Positions 17,759 through 26,541 of a DNA stretch of 64,000 bases are shown in pieces; position 1 is the first letter of the stretch; each line of letters starts with the position of its first letter. The notes beneath the pieces are model-generated. The model saw only the letters and a list, made by a program, of their open reading frames with translations, did no database searches and was not told the origin of the DNA. The DNA lies in assembly GCF_019048265.1 (NCBI RefSeq), contig NZ_CP077311.1, positions 470,001 through 534,000 on the forward strand. The letters are read 5' to 3'. Both the position numbers and the translations under genes were made by a program. This DNA is from Aeromonas sp. FDAARGOS 1405 (lineage in GTDB: Bacteria > Pseudomonadota > Gammaproteobacteria > Enterobacterales > Aeromonadaceae).

Positions 17759-18826
17759 TTAACGCTTTGGCAAATAGCTCATCGGATTGATCGACTTGCC
17801 TCTGTACCGGATCTCGAAATGCAATCGCACATCCGGCGCGTCCGTGCTACCCATGTTGGCAATGACCGATCCCCCCTTGACGCTGTCCCCTTCCTTCACC
17901 CGCAACTCGTCGTTGTGTGCGTAGGCGGAGAGATAGTCATCATCATGCTTGAGGATAATCAGCTTGCCATACCCCCTTAAAGCACTGCCAGCGTATACCA
18001 CTTTACCGCTGCTGGCGGCGTAGACGGGTTGCCCCTTCTGGCCGGCTATGTCGATCCCCTTGTTACCCTGTTCTGCAACAGAGAACCCCTCGACAATCCG
18101 ACCTTTTGCGGGCCAGTGCCAAGCAAGTCTCGACTGGGAGTTGTTTGTTTTTTGTTCTTTGACCTGAGCGTATTCCTTCGGTGCTGCCGGAGCAACGGAT
18201 TTCTGAGAGATGAACGGCGTGGTCTGACCAGATCCGCTAGGCTCGGCCAACGGACGCGGACCGCTGCTCGGACGGCTCACGGCCACCGGCGTCACGGTTG
18301 TCGGACGAGTCACAGCCACCATCTGGGTTGTGTTGCCACCGGACTGTACATTGAGCACCTGACCCGGTTGCAGCGCATAAGGGGCGCTCAGGTTATTGCT
18401 CTGGGCCAGCGCCTGCGCACTCATGCCAAACTGGCGACCGATGCTGCTCAGGGTATCGCCGCGACGTACCTGATAGGTCCCCGTACTGCGGCTGCTGCCA
18501 ACACTGGCACTGGAGCCATCGAGGCGCAGCCGCTGCCCCGGATAGATGTTGTAGGGCGGGCTGATATTGTTGAGGCTGGCCAGTGAGGGCACATCATTAC
18601 CGGAGTTAAAAGCGATGGAGTAGAGAGTATCCCCCTTCTTCACCACATAGCTGCCGCCCTGAATAGGGGCGCTGACCTGGGCACCACTATGGCGAGCCGG
18701 AATGGTCGAGACGAACTGATCATCACCGACCCCATCCACCGGAGCTGCAGTTTTACTGGAGGAGCAGGCAAGCAGCAGCCAGGACAACACCACGACACTG
18801 CTTCCCTGCCAAATACGCGAACGCAT
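17759..18826 (-). CDS. nlpD: Amidase activator / murein hydrolase activator NlpD
   Basis: 355-aa outer-membrane lipoprotein that activates the septal amidase AmiC. The signal peptide ends in the lipobox LLLAC (Cys21). Two LysM peptidoglycan-binding domains follow at about 60-105 (SYVVKKGDTLYSIAF) and 116-160 (TYQVRRGDTLSSIGR), then a low-complexity Pro/Ser/Thr linker and a LytM/M23 domain at about 245-350. That domain has lost zinc ligands (GNKGIDIAG in place of an H-x-x-x-D site), as in E. coli NlpD, so it is an activator rather than a peptidase. It lies 10 bases after yqaA and directly upstream of rpoS. Confidence 0.95.
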   Translation of the reverse strand: MRSRIWQGSSVVVLSWLLLACSSSKTAAPVDGVGDDQFVSTIPARHSGAQVSAPIQGGSYVVKKGDTLYSIAFNSGNDVPSLASLNNISPPYNIYPGQRLRLDGSSASVGSSRSTGTYQVRRGDTLSSIGRQFGMSAQALAQSNNLSAPYALQPGQVLNVQSGGNTTQMVAVTRPTTVTPVAVSRPSSGPRPLAEPSGSGQTTPFISQKSVAPAAPKEYAQVKEQKTNNSQSRLAWHWPAKGRIVEGFSVAEQGNKGIDIAGQKGQPVYAASSGKVVYAGSALRGYGKLIILKHDDDYLSAYAHNDELRVKEGDSVKGGSVIANMGSTDAPDVRLHFEIRYRGKSINPMSYLPKR

Positions 18827-18835
18827 AATGGATCC

Positions 18836-19417
18836 TTAACGACTAAACCAGAAATAGGCCACCACGGCCAGACCAATACAGAGCCAACCGAGCACATCTA
18901 CATAGTGCATCAGTTTGCGTTCCATCTTCTCGCCCCCCCAACGCATCAGGCCAGCAACCAGGAAAAAGCGCATGCCACGACCGATGAGGGAGGTGATGAT
19001 GAAAGGCAACAGAGCCATTTGCAACAACCCAGCCGTCACGGTAAACACCTTGTAGGGGATCGGGGTGAAGCTGGCAATGAAAATGACCCAGATCCCCCAC
19101 TGCTCAAACCAGTGGCGGGCGATCTCGATCTTTCCCTGATAGCCAACAGACTCCACCAGTGGCAGCACCACCGGATCCCACAAGGCGTAGCCAAGGGCAT
19201 AGCCAAACAGCGCACCCAGCACCGAGAATACGGTAGCCAGCGTAGCGTAGTGCCACGCCTTGTGCGGCTTGGCGAGCGCCATCGGCGCCAGCATCACATC
19301 CACCGGGATCGGCCAGAATACCGATTCGATAAAGGCGGTGATGGAGAGATACCAGGGAGCATGCTTGTGGCGGGCCCACTGCATCACCAGTACATACAAA
19401 CGGGAAAACAACTTCAC
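18836..19417 (-). CDS. yqaA: YqaA family inner-membrane protein (DedA-like)
   Basis: 193-aa membrane protein of the SNARE-associated/DedA superfamily, YqaA branch. Segments at about 20-40, 60-85, 105-130, 140-165 and 170-190 are hydrophobic. The conserved [17 protein letters not shown] and the [16 protein letters not shown] re-entrant motifs are present. The role is probably lipid or cation handling in the inner membrane; it is not established for YqaA. The start overlaps the last bases of pcm (ATGA), so translation is coupled. Its place between pcm and nlpD matches the operon order seen in Vibrio and Aeromonas rather than E. coli. Confidence 0.88.
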   Translation of the reverse strand: MKLFSRLYVLVMQWARHKHAPWYLSITAFIESVFWPIPVDVMLAPMALAKPHKAWHYATLATVFSVLGALFGYALGYALWDPVVLPLVESVGYQGKIEIARHWFEQWGIWVIFIASFTPIPYKVFTVTAGLLQMALLPFIITSLIGRGMRFFLVAGLMRWGGEKMERKLMHYVDVLGWLCIGLAVVAYFWFSR

Positions 19418-20031
19418 TCAACATCTCCGTCAATCAGGGGAACAAAACGTACCGGCTCCAGAATTCGGCTGGTCAGCTGGGAGCCGGATCGTTCAATCAG
19501 CTGCAGGGTCTGCTGACTGTCACCGACAGGCAACACCAGTCGCCCCCCTTCGGCCAGTTGATCGGTCAGTGCCGTCGGGATCTCGCTCGCCGCGGCCGTC
19601 ACCAGAATGGCGTCATAAGGCCCCTTGTTGGGCCACCCCAACCAGCCGTTGCCGTGCTTGGCCGAGACATTGTGCAGATCGAGCTGGCGCAGCCGGCGCC
19701 GGGCCTGGAACTGCAGCGACTTGATCCGCTCAACGGTATACACATGCTCCACCAGATGGGCGAGGATCGCCGTCTGGTAACCCGAGCCAGTGCCAATCTC
19801 CAGCACATGGGCCGGATTGTTTTGCATCAGTAACTCGGTCATTCGCGCCACCATATAAGGCTGCGAAATGGTCTGGCCGTGGCCAATGGGCAGGGCGGTG
19901 TTGTCCCACGCCTTGTGTGCCATGGCCTCGTCCACGAATAGCTGACGTGGCACTTTCGCGATGGTCGCCAGCACGCGAAAATCGCGAATATCCTGTGCAA
20001 TGAGCTGATTTAACAGGCGCTGTACTATCAC
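19414..20031 (-). CDS. pcm: Protein-L-isoaspartate O-methyltransferase
   Basis: 205-aa SAM-dependent methyltransferase that repairs isoaspartyl residues in ageing proteins. Motif I is [19 protein letters not shown] near residue 78; the substrate loop [15 protein letters not shown] lies near 50, and [13 protein letters not shown] forms motif II/III. Length is as expected. It starts 7 bases after the surE stop and overlaps yqaA. The surE-pcm pairing with rpoS fits a stationary-phase survival role. Confidence 0.95.
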   Translation of the reverse strand: MIVQRLLNQLIAQDIRDFRVLATIAKVPRQLFVDEAMAHKAWDNTALPIGHGQTISQPYMVARMTELLMQNNPAHVLEIGTGSGYQTAILAHLVEHVYTVERIKSLQFQARRRLRQLDLHNVSAKHGNGWLGWPNKGPYDAILVTAAASEIPTALTDQLAEGGRLVLPVGDSQQTLQLIERSGSQLTSRILEPVRFVPLIDGDVE

Positions 20032-20038
20032 ACCACCC

Positions 20039-20785
20039 TCATCCCTGCAGATCTAACCAAGCCCCCAGACCGGCGAGACTGTCATAGGCAGTCATGTCGA
20101 TGGTCAGAGGGGTAATCGAGACATAGCCCTGCTCGATGGCGGCAAAATCGGTACCTTCACCGGCATCCTGCTGGCTGCCGGGAGGGCCAATCCAGTAGAT
20201 GGGCTGGCCACGGGGATCCTCGGTATGGATCACCGACTCCGCCCGGTGGCGATTGCCAAGGCGGGTGGTCTTGATCCCCTTGATCTGTTCGAGGGGCAAG
20301 TCCGGCACGTTGACGTTGAGGATCTGATCGGCAGGCAGGGGGTGTTTCATCAGCCCCTTCACCAGCAGGGCCGCATAGTGGGCCGCCGTGGCGAAGTGGG
20401 TCTTGCCCACCAGCGAGATGGCGATGGAGGGGTAACCAAGATGGCGCCCCTCGGTGGCCGCGGCGACCGTCCCCGAATAGATGACATCATCTCCCAGGTT
20501 GGCGCCGTGATTGATGCCGGCCACTACCATGTCCGGCTCCGGGCGTACCAGCTCGTTGACTGCCAGATGCACGCAGTCGGTCGGCGTGCCTTTCACCGCA
20601 TAGTAACCGCTTTGGGCAATGTGTGTGACCCGCAGTGGTACTTCCAGCGTCAGGGAGTGACTCGCACCGCTACGGTTGCGATCCGGCGCCACCACAATGA
20701 CCTCGCCACAGGCGCGCAGCGCCTCGCTGAGGGCTCTAATGCCCTCGGCATGCACACCATCATCATTACTGACCAGAATTCGCAT
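20039..20785 (-). CDS. surE: 5'/3'-nucleotidase SurE
   Basis: 248-aa metal-dependent nucleoside monophosphate phosphatase and exopolyphosphatase. The N-terminal [16 protein letters not shown] carries the metal-binding Asp-Asp pair; SGASHSLT near 42 and [19 protein letters not shown] near 90 are the other active-site blocks. The ATG at 20785 is the canonical start, although the frame is open to 20806; it overlaps the end of truD by 20 bases, so coupling is likely. Confidence 0.95.
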   Translation of the reverse strand: MRILVSNDDGVHAEGIRALSEALRACGEVIVVAPDRNRSGASHSLTLEVPLRVTHIAQSGYYAVKGTPTDCVHLAVNELVRPEPDMVVAGINHGANLGDDVIYSGTVAAATEGRHLGYPSIAISLVGKTHFATAAHYAALLVKGLMKHPLPADQILNVNVPDLPLEQIKGIKTTRLGNRHRAESVIHTEDPRGQPIYWIGPPGSQQDAGEGTDFAAIEQGYVSITPLTIDMTAYDSLAGLGAWLDLQG

Positions 20786-21824
20786 CGGTCTGATTCCTGA
20801 AACCATGATCGGCCTCTTCGGCCTGCATTAACTCGCGCACCACGCTGGTGGCAAACGCGCCCGCCGGCAGGAAGAAGGAGAGGGTCAGCGCCTCGCCGTC
20901 CAGCTGCCAGCTCATCTGCTCCGGCTTGAGTAGCAGGGGGCGCCTGTCCTGCTCCAGCCCGGCTTTCTCCAGCCCGTCACACCAATCGCTGTAAGGAGCC
21001 AGCACGCCCTGTTCGAACTCGGCAGCGGCACCCTGACTGGCCAGACGGCCACGGCCCCACTGGGGCGCGGTGAGCTGCACATCGCCGGAGGCGAGACGCG
21101 CTTCCAGCTCGGGGGTCACGCTCTCTTCGCTGAAGATGGAGTGGCTACCCTTGAGCATCACGCAATCACCGGCCAGCAGCTGATGGGCCAGCCCCTGTTC
21201 GATACGGGCGCTGACGATGGCGTTGAACAGCATGCTGCGGGCGGCAGAGAGGTAGAGGGAGCGCTTGTTGCGATCCTTGATCCGCTTGCCGGCAAACATC
21301 GCCTTGGCCGCTTCCAGGTTGTTGCCATCGCGGCCAAAACGCTGCTCACCATAATAATTGGGCACGCCCTGAGTGGCGATGGCCTGCAGGCGCGCTTCCA
21401 GCCCGTCGGCCTGTTCCAGACCGGTGAGACGCAGGGTGAAATGGTTGCCCTTGAGGTAGCCGACCCGTAATTTGCGGTTGTGACGCCTGGCTTGCAGGAT
21501 CTGGATGCTGTCGCTCTCGATGACCGACAAGTCCGGCTCGGCCTTGCCCGGCAGGTGAATGCCAAACCACTGCTCGGTCACCGCGTGGCGATCCTTCAGG
21601 CCCGCCCAGGTCACCGCATTGCGGTTGACCCCGGCCGCATCGGCCAGCAGACCCGCTACCCAGGCGGTGTTTTCGCCGGTTTTGCGCACCCGGACGAAAA
21701 TATGCTCCCCTTCCCCGCAGGGCTCGAAGCCGAGATCCTCATTGACCACGAAATCGGCGGCCTCGGCCTTGAGGATACCGCGGGCAGTGGGCACCCCGTG
21801 CAGATAGGCAAGTTGTTCCAGCAT
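20766..21824 (-). CDS. truD: tRNA pseudouridine(13) synthase TruD
   Basis: 352-aa pseudouridine synthase making psi13 in tRNA-Glu. The catalytic Asp is in [15 protein letters not shown] near residue 80; the [14 protein letters not shown] block near 155 and the [12 protein letters not shown] helix near 195 are typical of TruD. The start codon shares one base with the ispF stop (TAATG), and the 3' end overlaps surE. Confidence 0.95.
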   Translation of the reverse strand: MLEQLAYLHGVPTARGILKAEAADFVVNEDLGFEPCGEGEHIFVRVRKTGENTAWVAGLLADAAGVNRNAVTWAGLKDRHAVTEQWFGIHLPGKAEPDLSVIESDSIQILQARRHNRKLRVGYLKGNHFTLRLTGLEQADGLEARLQAIATQGVPNYYGEQRFGRDGNNLEAAKAMFAGKRIKDRNKRSLYLSAARSMLFNAIVSARIEQGLAHQLLAGDCVMLKGSHSIFSEESVTPELEARLASGDVQLTAPQWGRGRLASQGAAAEFEQGVLAPYSDWCDGLEKAGLEQDRRPLLLKPEQMSWQLDGEALTLSFFLPAGAFATSVVRELMQAEEADHGFRNQTDANSGQ

Positions 21825-22300
21825 TATTGTTTCACCAGTAGGACGACGGCTTCGGTGGCGATCCCTTCCTTGCGCCCCGTAAACCCAAGCTGTTCGGTGG
21901 TGGTCGCCTTGACGTTCACCCGGTTCAAATCACATTGCAGGTCGGCGGCCAGCACGGCGCACATGGCGTCGATATGGGGGGCCATTTTGGGCGCTTGGGC
22001 GATGATGGTCACATCCAGGTTGCCGATGGCATACCCCGCCTTCTGTACCCGGGCAAACACATCCCGCAGCAGGATGCGGCTGTCGATCCCCTTGAACTCG
22101 GCAGCGGTATCGGGGAAGTGGCGACCGATGTCACCGGCACCAATGGCGCCCAACAGGGCATCGCTCACTGCGTGCAGCACCACATCGCCGTCGGAGTGGG
22201 CAATCAGCCCCTGCTCGTAGGGAACCGGCACGCCACCCAGCATGCAGGGGCCAACCCCGCCAAACTTGTGTACATCAAAACCATGACCAATGCGCATCAT
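21824..22300 (-). CDS. ispF: 2-C-methyl-D-erythritol 2,4-cyclodiphosphate synthase
   Basis: 158-aa zinc enzyme of the non-mevalonate isoprenoid pathway, forming the cyclodiphosphate from the ispD/ispE product. The N-terminal [13 protein letters not shown] supplies the Asp and His metal ligands, and [19 protein letters not shown] near residue 33 the third ligand and substrate loop. The start is ATG 22300 or the adjacent ATG 22297. Two diverged tandem copies of its first 26 codons lie immediately upstream at an exact 77-bp period and are open as leader peptides. The nearest overlaps this start (TTATGATG), and a GGAGGT encoded inside that leader sits 8 bases before ATG 22300. Expression is therefore probably coupled to leader translation (inferred). 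Confidence 0.95.
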   Translation of the reverse strand: MMRIGHGFDVHKFGGVGPCMLGGVPVPYEQGLIAHSDGDVVLHAVSDALLGAIGAGDIGRHFPDTAAEFKGIDSRILLRDVFARVQKAGYAIGNLDVTIIAQAPKMAPHIDAMCAVLAADLQCDLNRVNVKATTTEQLGFTGRKEGIATEAVVLLVKQ

Positions 22301-22377
22301 AAGAGACGACCTCCCGACATGCTGAAACCAACCCCATCAATCTTGTGCACGTCAAAACCATGACCAATGCGCATCAT
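22297..22377 (-). CDS. Leader peptide 1 before ispF (diverged copy of ispF 5' end)
   Basis: Twenty-six codons plus stop, beginning [12 protein letters not shown] and running on as [11 protein letters not shown]. It is a partial copy of ispF codons 1-24, ending in a TGA embedded in TTATGATG so that it overlaps the ispF start. Its start at 22377 overlaps the stop of the upstream leader (TGATG). Its Gly-Gly codons GGA GGT form a Shine-Dalgarno 8 bases before ispF; the homologous codons in ispF are GGT GGC. Translation is inferred from this architecture. Confidence 0.5.
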   Translation of the reverse strand: MMRIGHGFDVHKIDGVGFSMSGGRLL

Positions 22378-22454
22378 CAGCGGCCACCTCCCAACATGCT
22401 GAAACCAACCCCATCAATTTTGTGTACGTCCACACCATGTCCAATCCGGATCAT
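22377..22454 (-). CDS. Leader peptide 2 before ispF (outermost copy)
   Basis: Twenty-five codons plus stop, starting MIRIGHGVDVHK and ending SMLGGGR. It has the only strong independent ribosome site of the array, AAGGAG 5 bases before its ATG (plus-strand 22460-22465). Against the inner leader it shows four synonymous and three amino-acid changes in the first 21 codons, so the copies are not an assembly artefact. Its own GGAGGT lies 8 bases before the next start at 22377. It may be the original ispF start, since MIRIGHG is a common IspF N-terminus. Confidence 0.5.
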   Translation of the reverse strand: MIRIGHGVDVHKIDGVGFSMLGGGR

Positions 22455-22523
22455 GCTAACTCCTTGTTCGGGCCTGTTTGTTAGAGACACTCTGCTCTGA
22501 ACGGTCTGTTCTGACTGAGGGGC

Positions 22524-23216
22524 TTATGCCTGCTGGCTTAAAAACAGCCCCGCCAGCGACAAGTCTTCTGGCCGGGTCACTTTGATATTGTCGGCGCGCC
22601 CTTCCACCATGCGCACCGCAAATCCTGCCCGCTCCATGGCGGAGGCCTCGTCGGTGATGGTGGCACCCAGCAGCAGTCCCTCCTCCAGCGCCCGCTTCAA
22701 GGCACGGGTCGGGAACATCTGCGGCGTCAGGGCATGCCAGAGCTGCTCGCGCTCGACGGTGGCGATGATATTGCCCTCCCCATCGGAGCGCTTCATGGTA
22801 TCGCGCACCCGACTGCCGAGAATGGCGCCGCCACAGCCCATGGCCACGGCAATCAGCGCATCGAGATCGCCGTGAGTCAGACAGGGGCGGGCCGCATCGT
22901 GCACCAGCACCCACTCCCCTTGCGCCACATGGAGGCCATTGAGGACGGAAAAGGCGCGCTCGGCGCCTCCCTCTACCCGCACAATTCGCGGGTCGGCCGC
23001 CACGGGCAGGGCCTCGAACCAGCGGTCATGGGGTGCCAGCGCCACGATCACCTGGGCGATAGCCGGGTGGGAGAGCAGCCGCTCCAGGGTATGTTCGAGA
23101 ATGGTTTTACCCGCCAGTTGCAGGTACTGCTTGGGGCAATCGGCCCCCATCCGGCTGCCGATACCGGCGGCAGGGACGATCGCCGTCAGGCCGGATACCC
23201 GGCTGGCATCAGTCAT
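22524..23216 (-). CDS. ispD: 2-C-methyl-D-erythritol 4-phosphate cytidylyltransferase
   Basis: 230-aa CTP-dependent nucleotidyltransferase of the non-mevalonate isoprenoid pathway. The signature VPAAGIGSRMGADCPKQYL near residue 13 binds CTP; LVHDAARPCLT near 105 and ITDEASAMERAG near 185 complete the active site. The start at ATG 23216 (MTDASRV) overlaps the ftsB stop by 8 bases; an in-frame ATG at 23228 is possible. The 69 bases between its stop and the first ispF leader hold the strong ribosome site of that leader. Confidence 0.95.
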   Translation of the reverse strand: MTDASRVSGLTAIVPAAGIGSRMGADCPKQYLQLAGKTILEHTLERLLSHPAIAQVIVALAPHDRWFEALPVAADPRIVRVEGGAERAFSVLNGLHVAQGEWVLVHDAARPCLTHGDLDALIAVAMGCGGAILGSRVRDTMKRSDGEGNIIATVEREQLWHALTPQMFPTRALKRALEEGLLLGATITDEASAMERAGFAVRMVEGRADNIKVTRPEDLSLAGLFLSQQA

Positions 23217-23526
23217 CGTAGGGCTCATCGTCCGGCGCTGTCTCTTTGTCTTTCTCTTTGGGGATGATCCGGTAGAAGGTCTCCCCCTGCTTGATGTAAC
23301 CCAGATCGTTGCGCGACAACTCCTCGATGGCCTCGAGGCCAGAGGTGAGATCATCTATCTCGCGGTAAATGAGGTCGTTACGATCCTTGAGAGTCTGGTT
23401 GTCCCGCTGTTGCTGCGAGATGGCCTCCGACAGGTTCTGATAATCGGATAGCCCGTTCTTCCCCAGCCAGAGGTCATATTGCAGTCCCCCCAGCAGGAGG
23501 ATCAGGATCAGGGTGAATAGCCGCAT
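23209..23526 (-). CDS. ftsB: Cell division protein FtsB
   Basis: 105-aa bitopic divisome protein that pairs with FtsL and FtsQ. A membrane segment at residues 3-20 (LFTLILILLLGGLQYDLWLG) is followed by a coiled coil from about 28 to 65 (LSEAISQQQRDNQTLKDR) and a conserved ARNDLGYIKQGETFYRI-like end (here SRNDLGYIKQGETFY). It heads the minus-strand operon ftsB-ispD-ispF-truD-surE-pcm-yqaA-nlpD-rpoS. The intergenic 23527-23734 has no gene; a long-range stem AGCCCCGCC / GGCGGGGCT (23649-23709) may terminate putP. Confidence 0.93.
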   Translation of the reverse strand: MRLFTLILILLLGGLQYDLWLGKNGLSDYQNLSEAISQQQRDNQTLKDRNDLIYREIDDLTSGLEAIEELSRNDLGYIKQGETFYRIIPKEKDKETAPDDEPYDD

Positions 23527-23734
23527 GCACTAGGTCTCCTTCAGGCGGCCTAGTGTCCCATATTCGGTGCCAAGACAAAAGAAAGCGAGCACCCGGGAGC
23601 CACTGGCCGAACATAAAAAAGTGCCCAAGAGTGAATCAGATAGCACAAAGCCCCGCCAAACCGGTGCAAGGATGGCCAACCAGGGCGCTCCTTGTCCGGG
23701 GGCGGGGCTCTCAATCAGAAAGCGGTAAGGGGGA

Positions 23735-25252
23735 TCAGTTCACCGCGACCGGCTCTCCCGCGCTCTCGGCCGGGGTGTTGTACTCCTCCTCGGCATCGCG
23801 GAAACGCTCCAGCATCGCTTTTGAGGGCGCTTCGCCCAGCAGACTGCCCACCACGATGGCCAGCAGTGCGAACAGGAAGCCCGGAATGATCTCATACAGC
23901 CCCAGCCAGCCGAACTGCTTCCAGACGATGACTGTGATAGCACCGACCAGCATGCCGGCCAGCGCGCCGTTGCGGGTCATTCTCGGCCAGAGCACCGAGA
24001 GCAGCACCACGGGACCAAAGGCGGCACCGAAACCGGCCCAGGCGTAGCTCACCAGCCCCAGCACCCGGTTTTCCGGATTCATGGCAACGGCGATGGCAAT
24101 CACGGCGATCAGCAGCACCATCAGGCGACCCACCCACACCAGCTCACGCTGGGAGGCATTCTTGCGCAGGAAGGGCTTGTAGAGATCCTCGGTAATGGCG
24201 CTGGAGCAGACCAGTAATTGACAACTTAGAGTGCTCATCACCGCCGCCAGAATAGCGGAGAGCAGCACACCGGCGATCCAGGGGTTGAACAGGATCTTGG
24301 AGAGCTCGATAAAGACCCGCTCCGGGTTGCCGGTCACTCCAGCCGCCACTTCCGGGAAGCGGGCGAAGTAGGCCAGCCCGAAGAAGCCGATGGCCACCGC
24401 GCCTGCGAGGCAGAACACCATCCAGGTCATGCTGATGCGACGGGCATTGGCCATGGAGTGGTGGGAGTCCGCCGCCATGAAACGGGCCAGAATGTGGGGC
24501 TGACCGAAGTAGCCAAGGCCCCAGGCCATCAGCGAGATGATGGCGATCACATCCAGATTCTTGAACATGTCGAGGTTGGTGGCGCTCTTGGCGGCCACCT
24601 CGATCATGGCGCTGTCTATCCCGCCGACGGCGATGATGACGAAGACCGGGGTCAGGATCAGGGCGAAGATCATCAGGGTCGCCTGCACCGTATCGGTCCA
24701 GCTCACCGCGAGGAAGCCGCCGAAGAAGGTGTAGGTGATGGTGGCGGCGGCACCTACCCAGAGGGCGGTGTTGTAATCCATGCCGAAGGTGCTCTCGAAC
24801 AGACGGGCACCGGCCACCACGCCGGAGGCGCAATAGATGGTGAAGAAGAGCAGGATCACCAGCGCCGAGAGAATGCGCAGCACCTTGCTGTGATCTTCAA
24901 AGCGGTAGGTGAAATAGTCCGGCAGGGTCAGGGCATTGCGGTTCTTCTCGGTATGTACCCGCAGGCGACCCGCTACCCAGCGCCAGTTGAGGTAGGCGCC
25001 GATGACCAGACCGATAGCGATCCAGCTCTCGGAGATGCCACTGACGAAGACGGCGCCGGGCAGGCCCATCAGCAGCCAGCCGCTCATGTCGGAGGCGCCG
25101 GCGGAGAGAGCGGTCACCCAGCTCCCCATCCGGCGGCCGCCCAGAATGTAGTCATCAAAGTTGCGGGTGGCGCGATAGGCGACGAAGCCGATCAACACCA
25201 TTCCGAGGATATACACCAGGAAGGTGATTAACATGGGTGTGCTAGCTGTCAT
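23735..25252 (-). CDS. putP: Sodium/proline symporter PutP
   Basis: 505-aa sodium:solute symporter (SSS family) importing L-proline with Na+. Thirteen membrane segments are visible. Typical PutP stretches are present: NFDDYILGGRRMGSWVTALS near residue 30 with the Na+ site Asp/Ser region, GASDMSGWLLMGLPGA near 52 and AVMSTLSCQLLVCSSAITED near 340. The tail after about residue 475 is polar and Glu-rich. No putA lies beside it in this window. Confidence 0.93.
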   Translation of the reverse strand: MTASTPMLITFLVYILGMVLIGFVAYRATRNFDDYILGGRRMGSWVTALSAGASDMSGWLLMGLPGAVFVSGISESWIAIGLVIGAYLNWRWVAGRLRVHTEKNRNALTLPDYFTYRFEDHSKVLRILSALVILLFFTIYCASGVVAGARLFESTFGMDYNTALWVGAAATITYTFFGGFLAVSWTDTVQATLMIFALILTPVFVIIAVGGIDSAMIEVAAKSATNLDMFKNLDVIAIISLMAWGLGYFGQPHILARFMAADSHHSMANARRISMTWMVFCLAGAVAIGFFGLAYFARFPEVAAGVTGNPERVFIELSKILFNPWIAGVLLSAILAAVMSTLSCQLLVCSSAITEDLYKPFLRKNASQRELVWVGRLMVLLIAVIAIAVAMNPENRVLGLVSYAWAGFGAAFGPVVLLSVLWPRMTRNGALAGMLVGAITVIVWKQFGWLGLYEIIPGFLFALLAIVVGSLLGEAPSKAMLERFRDAEEEYNTPAESAGEPVAVN

Positions 25253-25578
25253 GCGAAACTCCGTTTTGTGTCATTTTATGCCCGCTCTGGTGACGGGCTC
25301 ATCCCTAAAAAACCGGCCTAGCTTAATCAGCCGTTCGCGCCAGCTCAACCACTTTTAACAAACACAAAACACAATAAAAACCTTTGCGCATCAAATCATC
25401 TGCCACATCAAGAGGATGGCGCCAGATTTCCTGCCGTGGCCGTGGCTGCCATATCGCCGCAACGGCGGCTATTGAGCGTTATGTTTTCACATTTTGTTAC
25501 TATCCATTTTTTTACAAGCCAGCGCCCCGCTCCTACACTCCCCGCCCTGTCTCATCACACCAGTCAGAGGTCGGCACC
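25253..25578. other. Divergent intergenic region putP / VirK-like gene
   Basis: 326 bases, AT-rich, containing the promoters of both flanking genes by position. I see no convincing operator, hairpin or small gene in it. Confidence 0.4.
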
Positions 25579-26472
25579 ATGTCATCTCATCTGTCACACC
25601 TGCGAACCCTCGCCCGCCGCCTTCATCCGGTGGAGGAGTCGGGTCATCTCATCCGACGGGCCAAGTATGTGGGGCGTCTCTGGCTCAATCCCGGCGCCCG
25701 CGCACTCTATCGCCAGCAGCAGGAGCAACCGCTGCTGGCGCAGGCGATCAGCCGCTTCCCCGATATTCTGGAAAAGCCGATCCACCCCTATCGCCACAAG
25801 GGGCTCCGCAAGCGCCTGCGAGCCGGGCTTATCAGCGGCCACTACCAGCAGCTGGCACGTCAGCTGCCCAAGGCGCAACAACTGGCAATCTACAGCGGGC
25901 GCGGCCTGCTGCTGGCCCAGTGGCAGAGCGACAAGCTGACGGCACCGCTGACCCTGCAACTGGATTACCAAACCCACATGGGCAAAGAGGGGGAGATGAG
26001 CCTGACCCTCAAGCTGGGTGACGCGGCGCTCTATTACATGGCCCTCAATCTGCGCCCCGCGCCGAACCCGACCCTCGAGATCTGCTCGCTGCAGGGCGGC
26101 AAGGGGCAGAGCGAGGAGATCAAGCAGGTCACCAAGGCGTGCGGCGGGCTGCGCCCCATGTCCCTGCTGGTCTATATGGCCGCCGAGCTGGCCCGGGGGC
26201 TGGCGTGCAAGAGCCTGCTCGGGATCCGCACCCAAAGCCACGTCTATCAGAGCAGCAAGCGCACCGCCGATCGGGTCAAGTTCGACCTCGACGGCTTGTG
26301 GCAGGAGCATCAGGGCAGCGTGCAGGATGAACTCTGGATGAGCCTGCCGCTGGAGGTGCCCCGCAAGACGCTGGAGGAGATCCCCTCCCGCAAGCGGGCC
26401 AGCTACAAGGCGCGCTACCAGCTGCTCGATCAGCTCGGCAGCGAGCTGCAGGCAAATCTGCTGCGAAGCTGA
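25579..26472 (+). CDS. VirK/YbjX family protein (DUF535)
   Basis: 297-aa protein of the VirK/YbjX (DUF535) family, members of which affect envelope properties, antimicrobial-peptide resistance or virulence in enterics; the biochemical function is unknown. Recognisable family blocks are the central FDILEKPIHPYRHKGLRK-like stretch (here PDILEKPIHPYRHKG), the SGRGLLLAQW segment and the C-terminal LGIRTQSHVYQSSKRT. No signal peptide. The ATG at 25579 follows GAGGTCGGCACC; the frame is open from 25384 but the extra residues are not family-like. A single-gene transcript ends at the terminator at 26492. Confidence 0.8.
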   Translation: MSSHLSHLRTLARRLHPVEESGHLIRRAKYVGRLWLNPGARALYRQQQEQPLLAQAISRFPDILEKPIHPYRHKGLRKRLRAGLISGHYQQLARQLPKAQQLAIYSGRGLLLAQWQSDKLTAPLTLQLDYQTHMGKEGEMSLTLKLGDAALYYMALNLRPAPNPTLEICSLQGGKGQSEEIKQVTKACGGLRPMSLLVYMAAELARGLACKSLLGIRTQSHVYQSSKRTADRVKFDLDGLWQEHQGSVQDELWMSLPLEVPRKTLEEIPSRKRASYKARYQLLDQLGSELQANLLRS

Positions 26473-26491
26473 GTCAACGCAGCAGAAACAA

Positions 26492-26521
26492 AAAGGGCGA
26501 ACAGCTTGCTGTTCGCCCTTT
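26492..26521. terminator. Bidirectional intrinsic terminator
   Basis: Perfect 14-bp arms AAAGGGCGAACAGC / GCTGTTCGCCCTTT around TT, between the VirK-like gene and the convergent L,D-transpeptidase gene. Confidence 0.9.
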
Positions 26522-26541
26522 GTCGTGACGGGGATTTGCCG

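Larger units (their letters stand above)
22263..22454 (-). repeat. Tandem 77-bp repeat of the ispF 5' end (three units)
   Basis: Starts at 22454, 22377 and 22300 are spaced exactly 77 and 77 bases. The units share RIGHG and DVHK coding and the two outer units share the stretch coding [10 protein letters not shown] almost base for base; the innermost is the true gene. Confidence 0.85.

Noticed and set aside
22263..22454. Assembly or sequencing artefact as explanation of the ispF repeats
   Set aside because: The copies differ at many positions, including several synonymous changes, so they cannot be a simple duplicated read.
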